From Stenotrophomonas rhizophila (GTDB taxonomy: Bacteria > Pseudomonadota > Gammaproteobacteria > Xanthomonadales > Xanthomonadaceae): a stretch of DNA of 64,000 bases. The DNA is taken from positions 868,001 to 932,000 of the forward strand of contig NZ_VDQT01000001.1 of assembly GCF_007667275.1 (NCBI RefSeq), in the 5' to 3' direction. Below the pieces are notes generated by a model, which was not told the DNA's origin, ran no database searches, and saw nothing but the letters and a program-made list of their open reading frames with translations. Below are positions 8,727 through 17,243 of this stretch, in pieces (positions within the stretch are counted from its first letter, which is position 1; each line of letters begins with the position of its first letter). The position numbers and the translations under genes were made by a program.

Positions 8727-9674
8727 CTACTGCGTGGACGCGGTGGCGCCGCGATAGCGGTCGGCCAACAGGGCTACGCGCTTCACGTAGTACTGGGTCT
8801 CGCTGTAGGGCGGCACGCCCCCGTGGCGATCGACCGCGCCCTCGCCGGCGTTGTACCCGGCCGCAGCCAGGGTCAGATTGCCATTGAAGCGTTTGAGCAG
8901 CCACGACAGGTACTGCACGCCGCCGCGGATGTTCTGCGCGGCGTCGTAGGAGTCGGTGACACCGAAGCGGCGCGCGGTCGGCGGCATCAGCTGCATCAGG
9001 CCCTGCGCGCCGGCGCGGCTGAGCGCGGTCGGGTTGTAGGCCGATTCGGCATGGATGATCGCGCGCACGATCGCCTCTTCGACCCCGAACTCGCGCGCGG
9101 CGGCGGAGATTTCAGACTGGAAGGCGGTGGTGTTGAGCCGCACCGCGCCGAAGTTGACGCCCGGATTGGCGCCGCACGCGTAGCAGCGCTCGATGAAGCT
9201 GTAGTGGATGGTGCGGACCTGGCCCAGGCTGGCCACCTGCGCCGGGCGCCGGCTGGTGTAGTGGCGCACGCCATCCTGCATATAGGAGTAGACCTGCCCG
9301 GAGACGACTCGCCCGGCCTTGGCGCCGCGCGGCGCGGGCGCAGGCGCTGCGGTCAGCACGGTAGCGGGCTGGACCGGTGCCGGGGTCGGAGCCAGTGCCG
9401 TGGCCGAACCGGCACCGTCGGCGACGGGCGCTGCAGGAGCCGCTGCGGTCGCGGCCGGCATGGGGGCGGGCGTCGGCGGTGAGACGTAGCGGCGCGGGGT
9501 GCTGCGGTCGGGGCGGTAGTTGCTGACCACGCTGCAGCTCGCGCCGGAAACACGCTTGCTGACATAGCTGGGAATGCCGTCGGCGCCGACGCACTTGTAC
9601 AGCGTGCCCGCACTGGCCGGCATAGCGGTCAGCGCAGCCAAGGCCAGCGCAGCGATCCCCAAGATCCCCTTCAT
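8727..9674 (-). CDS. SLT-type lytic transglycosylase, exported
   Basis: Periplasmic peptidoglycan-cleaving enzyme of the soluble lytic transglycosylase fold, 315 aa from the ATG at 9674 (GGAGA site upstream). A signal peptide comes first, then a DUF4124-like segment (TLYKCVGADGIPSYVS), an alanine/proline-rich linker, and the catalytic domain. The catalytic glutamate is in IIHAESAYNPTALS, followed by GAQGLMQLMP, GGVQYLSWLL and AAGYNAGEGAV. The DUF4124-SLT pairing is common in Xanthomonadaceae. Confidence 0.9.
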   Translation of the reverse strand: MKGILGIAALALAALTAMPASAGTLYKCVGADGIPSYVSKRVSGASCSVVSNYRPDRSTPRRYVSPPTPAPMPAATAAAPAAPVADGAGSATALAPTPAPVQPATVLTAAPAPAPRGAKAGRVVSGQVYSYMQDGVRHYTSRRPAQVASLGQVRTIHYSFIERCYACGANPGVNFGAVRLNTTAFQSEISAAAREFGVEEAIVRAIIHAESAYNPTALSRAGAQGLMQLMPPTARRFGVTDSYDAAQNIRGGVQYLSWLLKRFNGNLTLAAAGYNAGEGAVDRHGGVPPYSETQYYVKRVALLADRYRGATASTQ

Positions 9675-9760
9675 GGGCGCGAGTGTCTCCGTTTCGCGCG
9701 CCGTTGCCAAGTCTTTGACGGGGTCTTTACGTTGGACCCTGCCCCGGGTCACAGATCGCA

Positions 9761-9807
9761 GCCACGCAGGACGTGGCTCTACCCCGTAGCGCCACGACCT
9801 GCGTGGC
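9761..9807. repeat. Inverted pair of GTAG-headed repeats
   Basis: Copies at about 9761-9782 (minus) and 9786-9807 (plus), cores CCACGCAGG and CCTGCGTGG, only 3 bp apart. They sit between the divergent lytic transglycosylase and miaB genes. Confidence 0.8.
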
Positions 9808-9889
9808 CGCCGCCCCCGGGGTACAATCGCCGGCTACTCCGGCAGCCCGCCCTGGCTGCCTGCCCGCCCACCCGACTGGAATAAGCGCC

Positions 9890-11347
9890 ATGACCGGGAC
9901 GCCAGCTTCGACCCTGCCGACCTCGGCCGGCACCCCCGTGCCTGCCCCCCGTGACACCCCATCGCCCCGCCCCGACCTGCTGCCCCTGCCCGGCGCGCGC
10001 CCGCAGGTGACCGGCCCGGTGCGCGGCAAGCTCTACATCAAGACCCACGGTTGCCAGATGAACGAGTATGACTCGGGCAAGATGGCCGACGTGCTCGCCG
10101 CCGAAGAGGGGCTGGAGCTGACCGACGACCCGGCCGAGGCCGACGTGCTGCTGATGAACACCTGCTCGATCCGCGAGAAAGCGCAGGAGAAGGTGTTCAG
10201 CCAGCTCGGGTACTGGAAGGCGCTGAAGAACAACGGCCGGGGCGTGATCATCGGCGTGGGCGGCTGCGTGGCCTCGCAGGAAGGCGAGGCGATCATCAAG
10301 CGCGCCCCGCACGTGGACCTGGTGTTCGGCCCGCAGACCCTGCACCGCCTGCCCGAACTGATCCGCCAGCGCCGCGAATCCGGGAAATCGCAGGTCGACA
10401 TCAGCTTCCCGGAAATCGAGAAGTTCGACCGCCTGCCCGAGCCCCGCGCCGAAGGCGGTTCGGCGTTCGTGTCGATCATGGAAGGCTGCTCCAAGTACTG
10501 TTCGTTCTGCGTGGTGCCCTACACCCGCGGCACCGAAGTCAGCCGCCCGTTCGAGGACGTGGTGGTGGAGGTGGCGCAGCTGGCCGCGCAGGGCGTGCGC
10601 GAGATCAACCTGCTCGGCCAGAACGTGAATGCCTATCGCGGCCCGTATGGGGAGGGCGAGGTGGCCGACCTGGGCCTGCTGATCCGCACCATCGCCGAGA
10701 TCGACGGGGTCGACCGGATCCGCTTCACTACCTCGCACCCGCTTGAATTCAGCGACTCGCTGGTGGATGCGTACCGCGACGTGCCGCAGCTGGCCAACTT
10801 CCTGCACCTGCCGGTGCAGGCCGGCAGCGACCGCGTGCTGTCGGCGATGAAGCGCGGCTACACCGCGCTGGAGTTCAAGGCCAAGATCCGCAAGCTGCGC
10901 GCGGTGCGCCCGGACATCTCGATCAGCTCGGACTTCATCGTCGGCTTCCCCGGCGAAACCGAAGCGGACTTCGAGAAGACCATGAAGCTGATCGAAGACG
11001 TAGGCTTCGACCACAGCTTCTCCTTCATCTATTCGCGCCGTCCCGGCACTCCGGCGGCTGATCTGGAAGACACCACTTCCGACGCGGAAAAGCATGCACG
11101 CCTGTCGCGCCTGCAGGCACGCATCAATGAGCAGGCTGCGGCCATCTCCCAGGCGATGATCGGCACCGTGCAGACCGTGCTGGTGGAGGGCCCGTCGCGG
11201 CGCGACCCCAACGAGCTGACCGGCAAGACCGAAAACATGCGCTCGGTGAATTTCCCGGGGCAGGCGCGCCTGGTCGGGCAGCTGGTGGATGTGGAGATCA
11301 CCGAGGCGTACAGCAACTCATTGCGTGGGCGGCTGGTGGTTGCCTGA
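9890..11347 (+). CDS. miaB: tRNA-2-methylthio-N6-isopentenyladenosine synthase
   Basis: Radical-SAM methylthiotransferase that adds the 2-methylthio group to i6A37 of tRNAs. It is 485 aa from the ATG at 9890. A proline/threonine-rich extension of about 45 residues precedes the MTTase domain ([30 protein letters not shown]). The radical-SAM cluster motif CSKYCSFC follows, and the TRAM domain ends the protein. The extension is longer than in E. coli MiaB. Confidence 0.96.
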   Translation: MTGTPASTLPTSAGTPVPAPRDTPSPRPDLLPLPGARPQVTGPVRGKLYIKTHGCQMNEYDSGKMADVLAAEEGLELTDDPAEADVLLMNTCSIREKAQEKVFSQLGYWKALKNNGRGVIIGVGGCVASQEGEAIIKRAPHVDLVFGPQTLHRLPELIRQRRESGKSQVDISFPEIEKFDRLPEPRAEGGSAFVSIMEGCSKYCSFCVVPYTRGTEVSRPFEDVVVEVAQLAAQGVREINLLGQNVNAYRGPYGEGEVADLGLLIRTIAEIDGVDRIRFTTSHPLEFSDSLVDAYRDVPQLANFLHLPVQAGSDRVLSAMKRGYTALEFKAKIRKLRAVRPDISISSDFIVGFPGETEADFEKTMKLIEDVGFDHSFSFIYSRRPGTPAADLEDTTSDAEKHARLSRLQARINEQAAAISQAMIGTVQTVLVEGPSRRDPNELTGKTENMRSVNFPGQARLVGQLVDVEITEAYSNSLRGRLVVA

Positions 11348-11360
11348 TCGGGTACCGCGC

Positions 11361-11456
11361 AGCCACGCAGGGCGTGGCTCTACGGGATCCCCGCCACCAG
11401 CGTAGAGCCACGCCCTGCGTGGCTGCGTGGCTGCGTGGCTGCATGGCTGCGCGGCT
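11361..11456. repeat. Inverted GTAG repeat pair with an 8-bp tandem tail
   Basis: Copies at 11361-11383 (minus) and 11402-11424 (plus). From 11417 the last 8 bases of the second copy (GCGTGGCT) are repeated head to tail five times to 11456, the last two copies with one change each (GCATGGCT, GCGCGGCT). Confidence 0.85.
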
Positions 11457-11510
11457 GGTCAGCAAATGATCACCCCTGGCCGCCCCTTGCCGCCATTGGC
11501 CTAGCGACGG

Positions 11511-11556
11511 TTATCCACACGTTTCTCCCGCAGCCGCCCACAGCCGGTGTGGAAAA
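11511..11556. promoter_or_regulatory. DnaA-box-like module 1 (convergent pair)
   Basis: TTATCCACA at 11511-11519 is an exact DnaA box. The complement of TTTTCCACA lies at 11548-11556, also within the TTWTNCACA consensus. The pair faces inward with 37 bp between first bases. It is the better of two such modules upstream of phoH. Confidence 0.5.
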
Positions 11557-11622
11557 CCCCCCGCACATGTCCATTTTTTGACCACGACTGTGACAGCGTT
11601 GCCGCAGTAAGGCTGCCGTCGG

Positions 11623-11668
11623 CTATCCACAGGTTGCTGCACCGCTGCTGCACAGCCGCTGTGGAGAA
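11623..11668. promoter_or_regulatory. DnaA-box-like module 2 (convergent pair)
   Basis: CTATCCACA at 11623-11631 and the complement of TTCTCCACA at 11660-11668, each one base off consensus. The 37-bp spacing and the CACAGCCG sequence inside are the same as in module 1, so the two look like diverged copies 112 bp apart. With module 1 and the repeats, this accounts for the 389-bp gap between miaB and phoH, where no gene was found. Confidence 0.45.
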
Positions 11669-11736
11669 CCGGGACCCTGTGGCGGGGCCTCCGGGCGCGC
11701 GCTACCCTGTCTTTCCACCTGCCGCCGCCGCACGCA

Positions 11737-12717
11737 ATGACCGCACTGTCACATCGCGACTTCACCCTGGCTCCCGAAGACACCGAACGCCTGGCCAACC
11801 TGGCCGGCCCCTTCGACGAACACCTGCGCCAGATCGAACTCAAGCTCGGCGTGGAGATCGCCAACCGTGGGCACGTGTTCCGGGTGACCGGACCGAAGGC
11901 GGTGACCGAGGAAGCGCAGGCGCTGATCGAAGCGCTGTACCAGGAAGCGGCCGAGACCCGCTTCGACAGCCACGCCATCCACCTGCGCCTCAACCAGGCG
12001 AACGTGGAGCACGTGGTCGAGCGCAGCTACGAAGCGCAGGAGGTCGCGATCAAGGTCAAGCGCGGCACGGTGCGCGGGCGAGGCGCCAACCAGGCCCGCT
12101 ACCTGCACCAGATCGCCACCCATGACATCAACTTCGGGATCGGCCCGGCCGGCACCGGCAAGACCTTCCTGGCGGTGGCCAGCGCGGTGGATGCGCTGAA
12201 CGAAGCGCGCGTGCAGCGCCTGATCCTGGTGCGCCCGGCAGTGGAGGCCGGCGAGAAGCTGGGCTTCCTGCCCGGCGACCTGAGCCAGAAGGTCGACCCG
12301 TACCTGCGCCCGCTGTATGACGCCCTGTATGAAATGCTCGGCGTGGAAAAGGTGATCAAGCTGCTGGAGAAGAATGTCATCGAGATCGCGCCGCTGGCCT
12401 ACATGCGCGGGCGCACCCTCAACGATGCCTATGTGATCCTGGACGAAGCGCAGAACACCACGGTGGAGCAGATGAAGATGTTCCTGACCCGGCTGGGCTT
12501 CGGCTCCACCGCCGTGGTGACCGGCGACCTGACCCAGACCGACCTGCCCAAGCACGTGAAGTCGGGCCTGCGCGATGCGGTCGAGGTGCTGCGCGACGTG
12601 GACGGGGTGAGCTTCACGTTCTTCGAAGCGCGCGACGTGGTGCGCCACCCGCTGGTGGCGCGGATCGTCGGCGCGTACGACCGGCGCGACCTGCAGCAGG
12701 TGAAGCCGGATGCTTGA
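11737..12717 (+). CDS. phoH: PhoH-family ATPase
   Basis: A 326-aa RecA-like P-loop ATPase (PhoL/YbeZ type) linked to ribosome and RNA maturation and usually encoded next to ybeY, as here. Walker A is GPAGTGKT, Walker B is YVILDEAQN, and VVTGDLTQTDLP follows. The N-terminal part (FDEHLRQIELKLGVEI) is a KH-like segment. The gene lies 94 bp before ybeY. Confidence 0.93.
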   Translation: MTALSHRDFTLAPEDTERLANLAGPFDEHLRQIELKLGVEIANRGHVFRVTGPKAVTEEAQALIEALYQEAAETRFDSHAIHLRLNQANVEHVVERSYEAQEVAIKVKRGTVRGRGANQARYLHQIATHDINFGIGPAGTGKTFLAVASAVDALNEARVQRLILVRPAVEAGEKLGFLPGDLSQKVDPYLRPLYDALYEMLGVEKVIKLLEKNVIEIAPLAYMRGRTLNDAYVILDEAQNTTVEQMKMFLTRLGFGSTAVVTGDLTQTDLPKHVKSGLRDAVEVLRDVDGVSFTFFEARDVVRHPLVARIVGAYDRRDLQQVKPDA

Positions 12718-12810
12718 CGGGGCCATCCGGGCGGCACCGGGACACGCGTGGCGTGTCGCAGCGGGGCGCGCGATAATGCGTCCCTCCTGTAGCGAAACAC
12801 CGGTATTGCC

Positions 12811-13296
12811 ATGACCAAGGGCCCCGTCCGCCTCGATGTTGCCGTCAGCTATGCCCTGCCCCGGGCCGGGTTGCCGTCGGCAGTGAGTTTCCGCAAGTGG
12901 GTGGCCGCCGCCTTGAAGGGCCGCATCCGCGAGGCCGACCTGGCGATCCGGCTGGTCGACGCGAAGGAAGGCCAGTCGCTGAACCGCCATTACCGGGGCA
13001 AGGACTACGCCACCAACGTGCTGAGCTTCCCGGCCGAGCTGCCGGAAGGCCTGCCCAAGGGGGTGAAATTCCCGCTGCTGGGTGACCTGGTGATCTGCGC
13101 GCCGGTGGTGGCCAGCGAGGCGGAAGAACAGGGCAAGGCGCTCAATGCGCACTATGCGCACCTGACCGTGCACGGCGCGCTGCACCTGCTGGGCTGGGAC
13201 CATGAGGACGACAAGGAAGCCGAAGCGATGGAACAGCTGGAGCGCGAGATCCTGGCCGACCTGGGCATCGCCGACCCGTATGCCGGCGAGCGCTGA
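12811..13296 (+). CDS. ybeY: Endoribonuclease YbeY
   Basis: Zinc-dependent endoribonuclease of rRNA maturation and ribosome quality control, 161 aa. The metal site [12 protein letters not shown] is complete (three histidines), and NVLSFPAE and LGDLVIC are the other conserved motifs. It lies between phoH and the corC region, a common arrangement. Confidence 0.95.
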   Translation: MTKGPVRLDVAVSYALPRAGLPSAVSFRKWVAAALKGRIREADLAIRLVDAKEGQSLNRHYRGKDYATNVLSFPAELPEGLPKGVKFPLLGDLVICAPVVASEAEEQGKALNAHYAHLTVHGALHLLGWDHEDDKEAEAMEQLEREILADLGIADPYAGER

Positions 13297-13325
13297 GCCG
13301 CCCTTTTCCTGACGGACTCCTTCGC

Positions 13326-13958
13326 ATGAACCTCCTGCGCACTGCCTGCCTGGGCCTGCTGGCCCTGGCGTCCGCCCCGGTCCACGCCGCCCCGGCCGCG
13401 CCGCCCACGGCGGGCGACACCGCCCCACGGCTGGACCTGGCGGCCCTGATCGAATGCCGCCAGCGCGTGGCCGACCATGACGCGGTGGCGCCGGTGGTGG
13501 CCGACCCGCTGAAGGCCGTGGCCAACGGCATGCAGCCACTGCCGCCGACCAACCCGTTCATGAGCGAGTTCCGCCTGGCTGCGCCGTTGACCGTGTTCGG
13601 CCAATCCACCGAGTACGTGGCGGTATCCGGGGCCAGCATCATGGCGATCCTGGACGTGGCCGACCCGCGGCCGATGGCCAAGGCGCTGGCACTGGAGGAC
13701 GGGGTCGACACCCCGGAGAAGTTCATGGCCGGCCGTGAAGTGGTCAGCCGCGACGTGACCGACCCGCGCACTGGCGAACCGATGATCGAATCGATCATCC
13801 TGAGCCTGTCCACGGTCAAGACCCACCCCGGCAAGACCCTGGCCGGCTGCACCTACAGCCTGGACCTGCCCGCCGAGGACGAGCAGGCGCCGCCGCCCGG
13901 CGACGCCCCGGCCGGTACCCTGCCCCCGTCCGTGAACACCCTACCGGAGCACCGCTGA
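13326..13958 (+). CDS. Exported protein of unknown function
   Basis: A 210-aa protein with a Sec signal peptide (MNLLRTACLGLLALASAPVHA). The mature part has no motif I recognise and ends in a proline-rich acidic tail. It starts 29 bp after ybeY, so it is probably in the same transcript. The hairpin at 13993 follows its stop. Confidence 0.7.
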   Translation: MNLLRTACLGLLALASAPVHAAPAAPPTAGDTAPRLDLAALIECRQRVADHDAVAPVVADPLKAVANGMQPLPPTNPFMSEFRLAAPLTVFGQSTEYVAVSGASIMAILDVADPRPMAKALALEDGVDTPEKFMAGREVVSRDVTDPRTGEPMIESIILSLSTVKTHPGKTLAGCTYSLDLPAEDEQAPPPGDAPAGTLPPSVNTLPEHR

Positions 13959-13992
13959 CAGCGGCCCGCATCCTGATAGACTGGATCCAACG

Positions 13993-14016
13993 CCCGGCTC
14001 GCCGGGTGCCTTTTTT
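13993..14016 (+). terminator. Rho-independent terminator or attenuator ahead of corC
   Basis: CCCGGC-TC-GCCGGG stem (13993-14006), then TGCC and six T (14011-14016). It ends only 6 bp before the corC ATG, inside any leader that starts upstream, so it may act on read-through from phoH-ybeY. Confidence 0.6.
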
Positions 14017-14022
14017 GCAGAG

Positions 14023-14904
14023 ATGTCTGAAGACGACAGTAGTGGCTCCGTTGCGGAGCAAAATGAAAAGAAGCGCAGCTGGCTCGAACGCCTGACCTCT
14101 GCCTTCTCCGGCGAACCCCACACCCGCGACGAGCTGGTGGCGGTCCTGCACACCGCGCATGACGACGGCCTGATCGCCGCGGACACGCTGCGGATGATGG
14201 AAGGTGCGATTTCGGTCGCCGAGCTGACCGTTGGCGACGTGATGATTTCGCGTTCGCAGATGGTGTCGCTGCCGGTGGAGGCGCCGTTCCTGGAGCTGAT
14301 GAAGCAGGTGGTCGAATCCGGCCATTCGCGCTTCCCGGTGCACGGCGACAACAAGGACGACATCCTCGGCGTGCTGCTGGCCAAGGACCTGCTGCGCGGC
14401 GTGGTCGCCGACAACGGTCCGGCCAACGTGCGTGAGCTGCTGCGCCCGGCGGTGCTGATTCCCGAGGCCAAGAAGCTCAACGTGCTGCTCAAGGAATTCC
14501 GCCTGTCGCGCAACCACATGGCGATCGTGGTCGACGAGTACGGCGGTGTCGCCGGGCTGGTCACCATCGAGGACGTGCTGGAACAGATCGTCGGCGAGAT
14601 CGACGACGAGCATGACGAGGCCGAAGACCACACCGCGCAGATCGCGATCCAGGCCGACGGCCAGTACGTGGTCGATGCGTTGACGCCGATCGGGGATTTC
14701 AACGAGCGTTTCGGCGCCGCGTTCCCCGACGATGACTACGACACCATCGGTGGGCTGGTCACCGAGGCAATCGGCCACCTGCCCGAAACCGGCGACGAAC
14801 TGACCCTGGACCGCTTCGTGTTCCGGGTCGCCCGTGCCGACGCGCGGCGCGTGCAGGCGTTCCACGTCACCGTGCTGCCGCCCGACACCTCCATCGAGGA
14901 TTGA
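14023..14904 (+). CDS. corC: CorC/HlyC-family protein with CBS pair
   Basis: A 293-aa soluble protein of the CorC (YbeX) type, linked to magnesium and cobalt efflux or to ribosome function. An N-terminal stretch (ELVAVLHTAHDDGLI) precedes two CBS domains (VGDVMISRSQMVSL to RELLRPAVLIPE and the NHMAIVVDEYGG region) and a CorC_HlyC C-terminal domain (FNERFGAAFPDDDYDTIGG). In many genomes lnt follows ybeX; here a DUF4105 gene does. Confidence 0.92.
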   Translation: MSEDDSSGSVAEQNEKKRSWLERLTSAFSGEPHTRDELVAVLHTAHDDGLIAADTLRMMEGAISVAELTVGDVMISRSQMVSLPVEAPFLELMKQVVESGHSRFPVHGDNKDDILGVLLAKDLLRGVVADNGPANVRELLRPAVLIPEAKKLNVLLKEFRLSRNHMAIVVDEYGGVAGLVTIEDVLEQIVGEIDDEHDEAEDHTAQIAIQADGQYVVDALTPIGDFNERFGAAFPDDDYDTIGGLVTEAIGHLPETGDELTLDRFVFRVARADARRVQAFHVTVLPPDTSIED

Positions 14905-14912
14905 CCCACGCC

Positions 14913-16163
14913 ATGCGGCCCCTGCTGATGCGGTGGCCGTTGTGCCGCCTGTTGTTCCTGCTGGTCCTGGCCAGCCTGCCGGCGGCCGCCCTGGCCGCCC
15001 CCGAGCCCGCGCCCGCGCCGGTTGCGGCGCCGGCGGCGGAAACGCCGCCGCCGCGCATCGGCATCGTCACCATGCAACCCGGCGAGATCTTCTTCGAGCG
15101 CTTCGGGCATGACGCCATCGTGGTGGTCGATCCGGAAACCGGTGCGGCCACCTCGTACAACTTCGGCTACTTCGACCCGAGCGAACCCGACTTCATCAGC
15201 CGCTTCATCCGCGGCGACATGATGTACTACCTGGTCGCCCTGCCGCTGGAACAGGACCTTTCCTACTACCGCGACAGCGGCCGTGGCGCGCACCTGCAGT
15301 GGCTGGACCTCACGCCCGACCAGGCCCGCACGCTGGCCGCCTCGCTGGCCGAGCGCGCCCGGCCGGAAAACGCCCGCTACCGCTACGATTACTACACCGC
15401 CAACTGCGCCACGATGGTGCGCGACGCGATCGATGGTGCGTTGGGCGGCGGGCTGCATTCGCAGCTGTCCGGGCGCTCGCGCGGCAACACCTACCGCAGC
15501 GAATCGGTGCGTCTGGCCTCGCCTGCGCCCTGGATGTGGCTGGGCTTCGACATCGGCCTGGGCCCGTTCGCCGACCAGCCGCTGTCGCGCTGGCAGGAAG
15601 CCTTCGTGCCGATGCGCCTGGCCGCGGCACTGCGCGAGGTGCGCAACAGCGAGGGCCGACCGCTAGTGCAGGCCGAGCAGGAACTGCTTCCGCACCGGAT
15701 CGCGCCGGAGCCGGCCGAGTCCGCGCGGCAGTGGTGGCCCTGGCTGCTGTGCGGGCTGTTGATGGCCGCCGGCGTATTCGCGCTGCGCCGCCGGCGTCGC
15801 CTGCTGGGCGGACTGGCGCTGCCGGTGTGGCTGTTCTGCGGGATCGCCGGCGCGCTGCTGACCTTCCTGTGGGGCTTCAGTGCGCACCACGCGGCCTGGG
15901 CCAACCGCAACCTGCTGCAGCTGTCGCCGTTGTGCCTGCTGTTGCTGCCGGGCGCGATCACCCTGCTGCGCGGGCGCACCCCGCGCACCTGGTTCCGGGT
16001 CCTGGCGTGGTCGGTGGCGGCGTTGTCCGGGCTGGGCCTGGTGCTGCACTGGCTGACCCTGCAGCCGCAGATCAACCTGCAGTGGATCGTGCTGATGCTG
16101 CCGTTGCACGTAGCGCTGGCCTGGGTACTGGGCCGTCGTGACCCGGCTGTCACGGGCCACTGA
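14913..16163 (+). CDS. DUF4105-domain membrane protein
   Basis: 416 aa from the ATG at 14913 (a TTG at 14901 would overlap corC). A signal peptide is followed by the DUF4105 domain with GEIFFERFGHDAIVV, YNFGYFD and YDYYTANCATMVRDAID; the conserved Cys and His suggest a papain-like fold by family resemblance. About five membrane segments fill the C-terminal half (residues 275-410). It starts 8 bp after corC. Substrate unknown. Confidence 0.8.
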   Translation: MRPLLMRWPLCRLLFLLVLASLPAAALAAPEPAPAPVAAPAAETPPPRIGIVTMQPGEIFFERFGHDAIVVVDPETGAATSYNFGYFDPSEPDFISRFIRGDMMYYLVALPLEQDLSYYRDSGRGAHLQWLDLTPDQARTLAASLAERARPENARYRYDYYTANCATMVRDAIDGALGGGLHSQLSGRSRGNTYRSESVRLASPAPWMWLGFDIGLGPFADQPLSRWQEAFVPMRLAAALREVRNSEGRPLVQAEQELLPHRIAPEPAESARQWWPWLLCGLLMAAGVFALRRRRRLLGGLALPVWLFCGIAGALLTFLWGFSAHHAAWANRNLLQLSPLCLLLLPGAITLLRGRTPRTWFRVLAWSVAALSGLGLVLHWLTLQPQINLQWIVLMLPLHVALAWVLGRRDPAVTGH

Positions 16164-16178
16164 CGCAGGATATCGCCC

Positions 16179-17174
16179 ATGGAAAGCACGAGCACCGACA
16201 ATCCCGCCTGCGTCATCAACTGCGTGCACTACGACGACCAGGGCAAGCGCCACGACATCGCGCTGGATGCGATCAGCGATGTGATCGCCAGCAACAATGG
16301 CTTCGTCTGGGTGGGCCTGTACGATCCCGCCGATGCGGTGCTGCTGAAGCTGCAGGAAGAGTTCAACCTGCACGACCTGGCGATCGACGATGCGCGCAAC
16401 GCGCACCAGCGGCCCAAGGTCGAGGCCTACGGCAATACCCTGTTCGTGGTGGTGACCACCGCGCAGCGGGTGCAGGACCGCATCGAGTACGGCGAGACCC
16501 ATGCCTTCCTCGGCCCACGCTTCCTGGTCACGGTGCGCCACGGCGCATCGCTCTCCTACGCGCCGGTACGCGCACGGGTCGAGCGCGAGCCGCAGCTGCT
16601 GACCATGGGCGCGTCGTATTGCCTGTATGGCGTGCTGGACTTCGTGGTCGACAACTACCTGCCGATCACCACCGATTTCCGCGACACCCTGGATTCGCTG
16701 GAAAAGGACATCTTCGCCGACAGCTACCAGCGCAGCACGGTGGTGCGGCTGTATGAGCTCAAGCGCGAACTGAACAAGATGCGCATGGCGGTAGCGCCGC
16801 TGCAGGACGTGCTGGCGCAGCTGCGCCGCTACCCCGGCGAGCTGATTCCCGACGAAGTGAAGCTGTACATCCGCGACGTGCATGACCATGCGGTGCGGAT
16901 CAGCGATGTGATCGACACCCTGCGTGAAATGCTGGGGACGGCGCTGAACGTGAACCTGTCGCTGGTGACCCTGGCGCAGGGCGAAACCGTGAAGCGGCTC
17001 GGCGCCTGGGCGGCGCTGCTGGCCGCCCCCACCCTGATCACCAGCTGGTACGGCATGAACTTCGCGCACATGCCCGAGCTGGACAAACCGTGGGCCTACC
17101 CGGCGATGATCGTCGGGGTGGGCGCGATCTGCGTAGGGTTGTACGGGTTGTTCAAGCGCGCGCGTTGGTTGTAG
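16179..17174 (+). CDS. corA: Magnesium/cobalt transporter CorA
   Basis: A 331-aa CorA-family divalent cation channel. A cytoplasmic alpha/beta domain comes first, then a long helix, and two C-terminal membrane segments with the GMN signature (TSWYGMNFAHMPEL) between them. It is 15 bp after the DUF4105 gene. The proximity to corC is suggestive but is not proof of a joint role. Confidence 0.93.
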   Translation: MESTSTDNPACVINCVHYDDQGKRHDIALDAISDVIASNNGFVWVGLYDPADAVLLKLQEEFNLHDLAIDDARNAHQRPKVEAYGNTLFVVVTTAQRVQDRIEYGETHAFLGPRFLVTVRHGASLSYAPVRARVEREPQLLTMGASYCLYGVLDFVVDNYLPITTDFRDTLDSLEKDIFADSYQRSTVVRLYELKRELNKMRMAVAPLQDVLAQLRRYPGELIPDEVKLYIRDVHDHAVRISDVIDTLREMLGTALNVNLSLVTLAQGETVKRLGAWAALLAAPTLITSWYGMNFAHMPELDKPWAYPAMIVGVGAICVGLYGLFKRARWL

Positions 17175-17177
17175 ACC

Positions 17178-17238
17178 GTATCGACCAACGGTCGATACCT
17201 ACCGCGAGACCCGGTAGGTGACGACCGTTGTTCGTCAC
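17178..17238. repeat. Inverted pair of GTAG-headed repeats
   Basis: Copies at 17178-17202 (minus, core GACCAACGGTC) and 17214-17238 (plus, GACCGTTGTTC, one change from the usual core). They lie between the convergent corA and dehydrogenase genes and may help end transcription. Confidence 0.8.
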
Positions 17239-17243
17239 CCGCA

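Noticed and set aside
11511..11668. Chromosome origin (oriC)
   Set aside because: DnaA-like boxes are present, but there is no AT-rich unwinding region and none of the usual dnaA, dnaN or rpmH neighbours.
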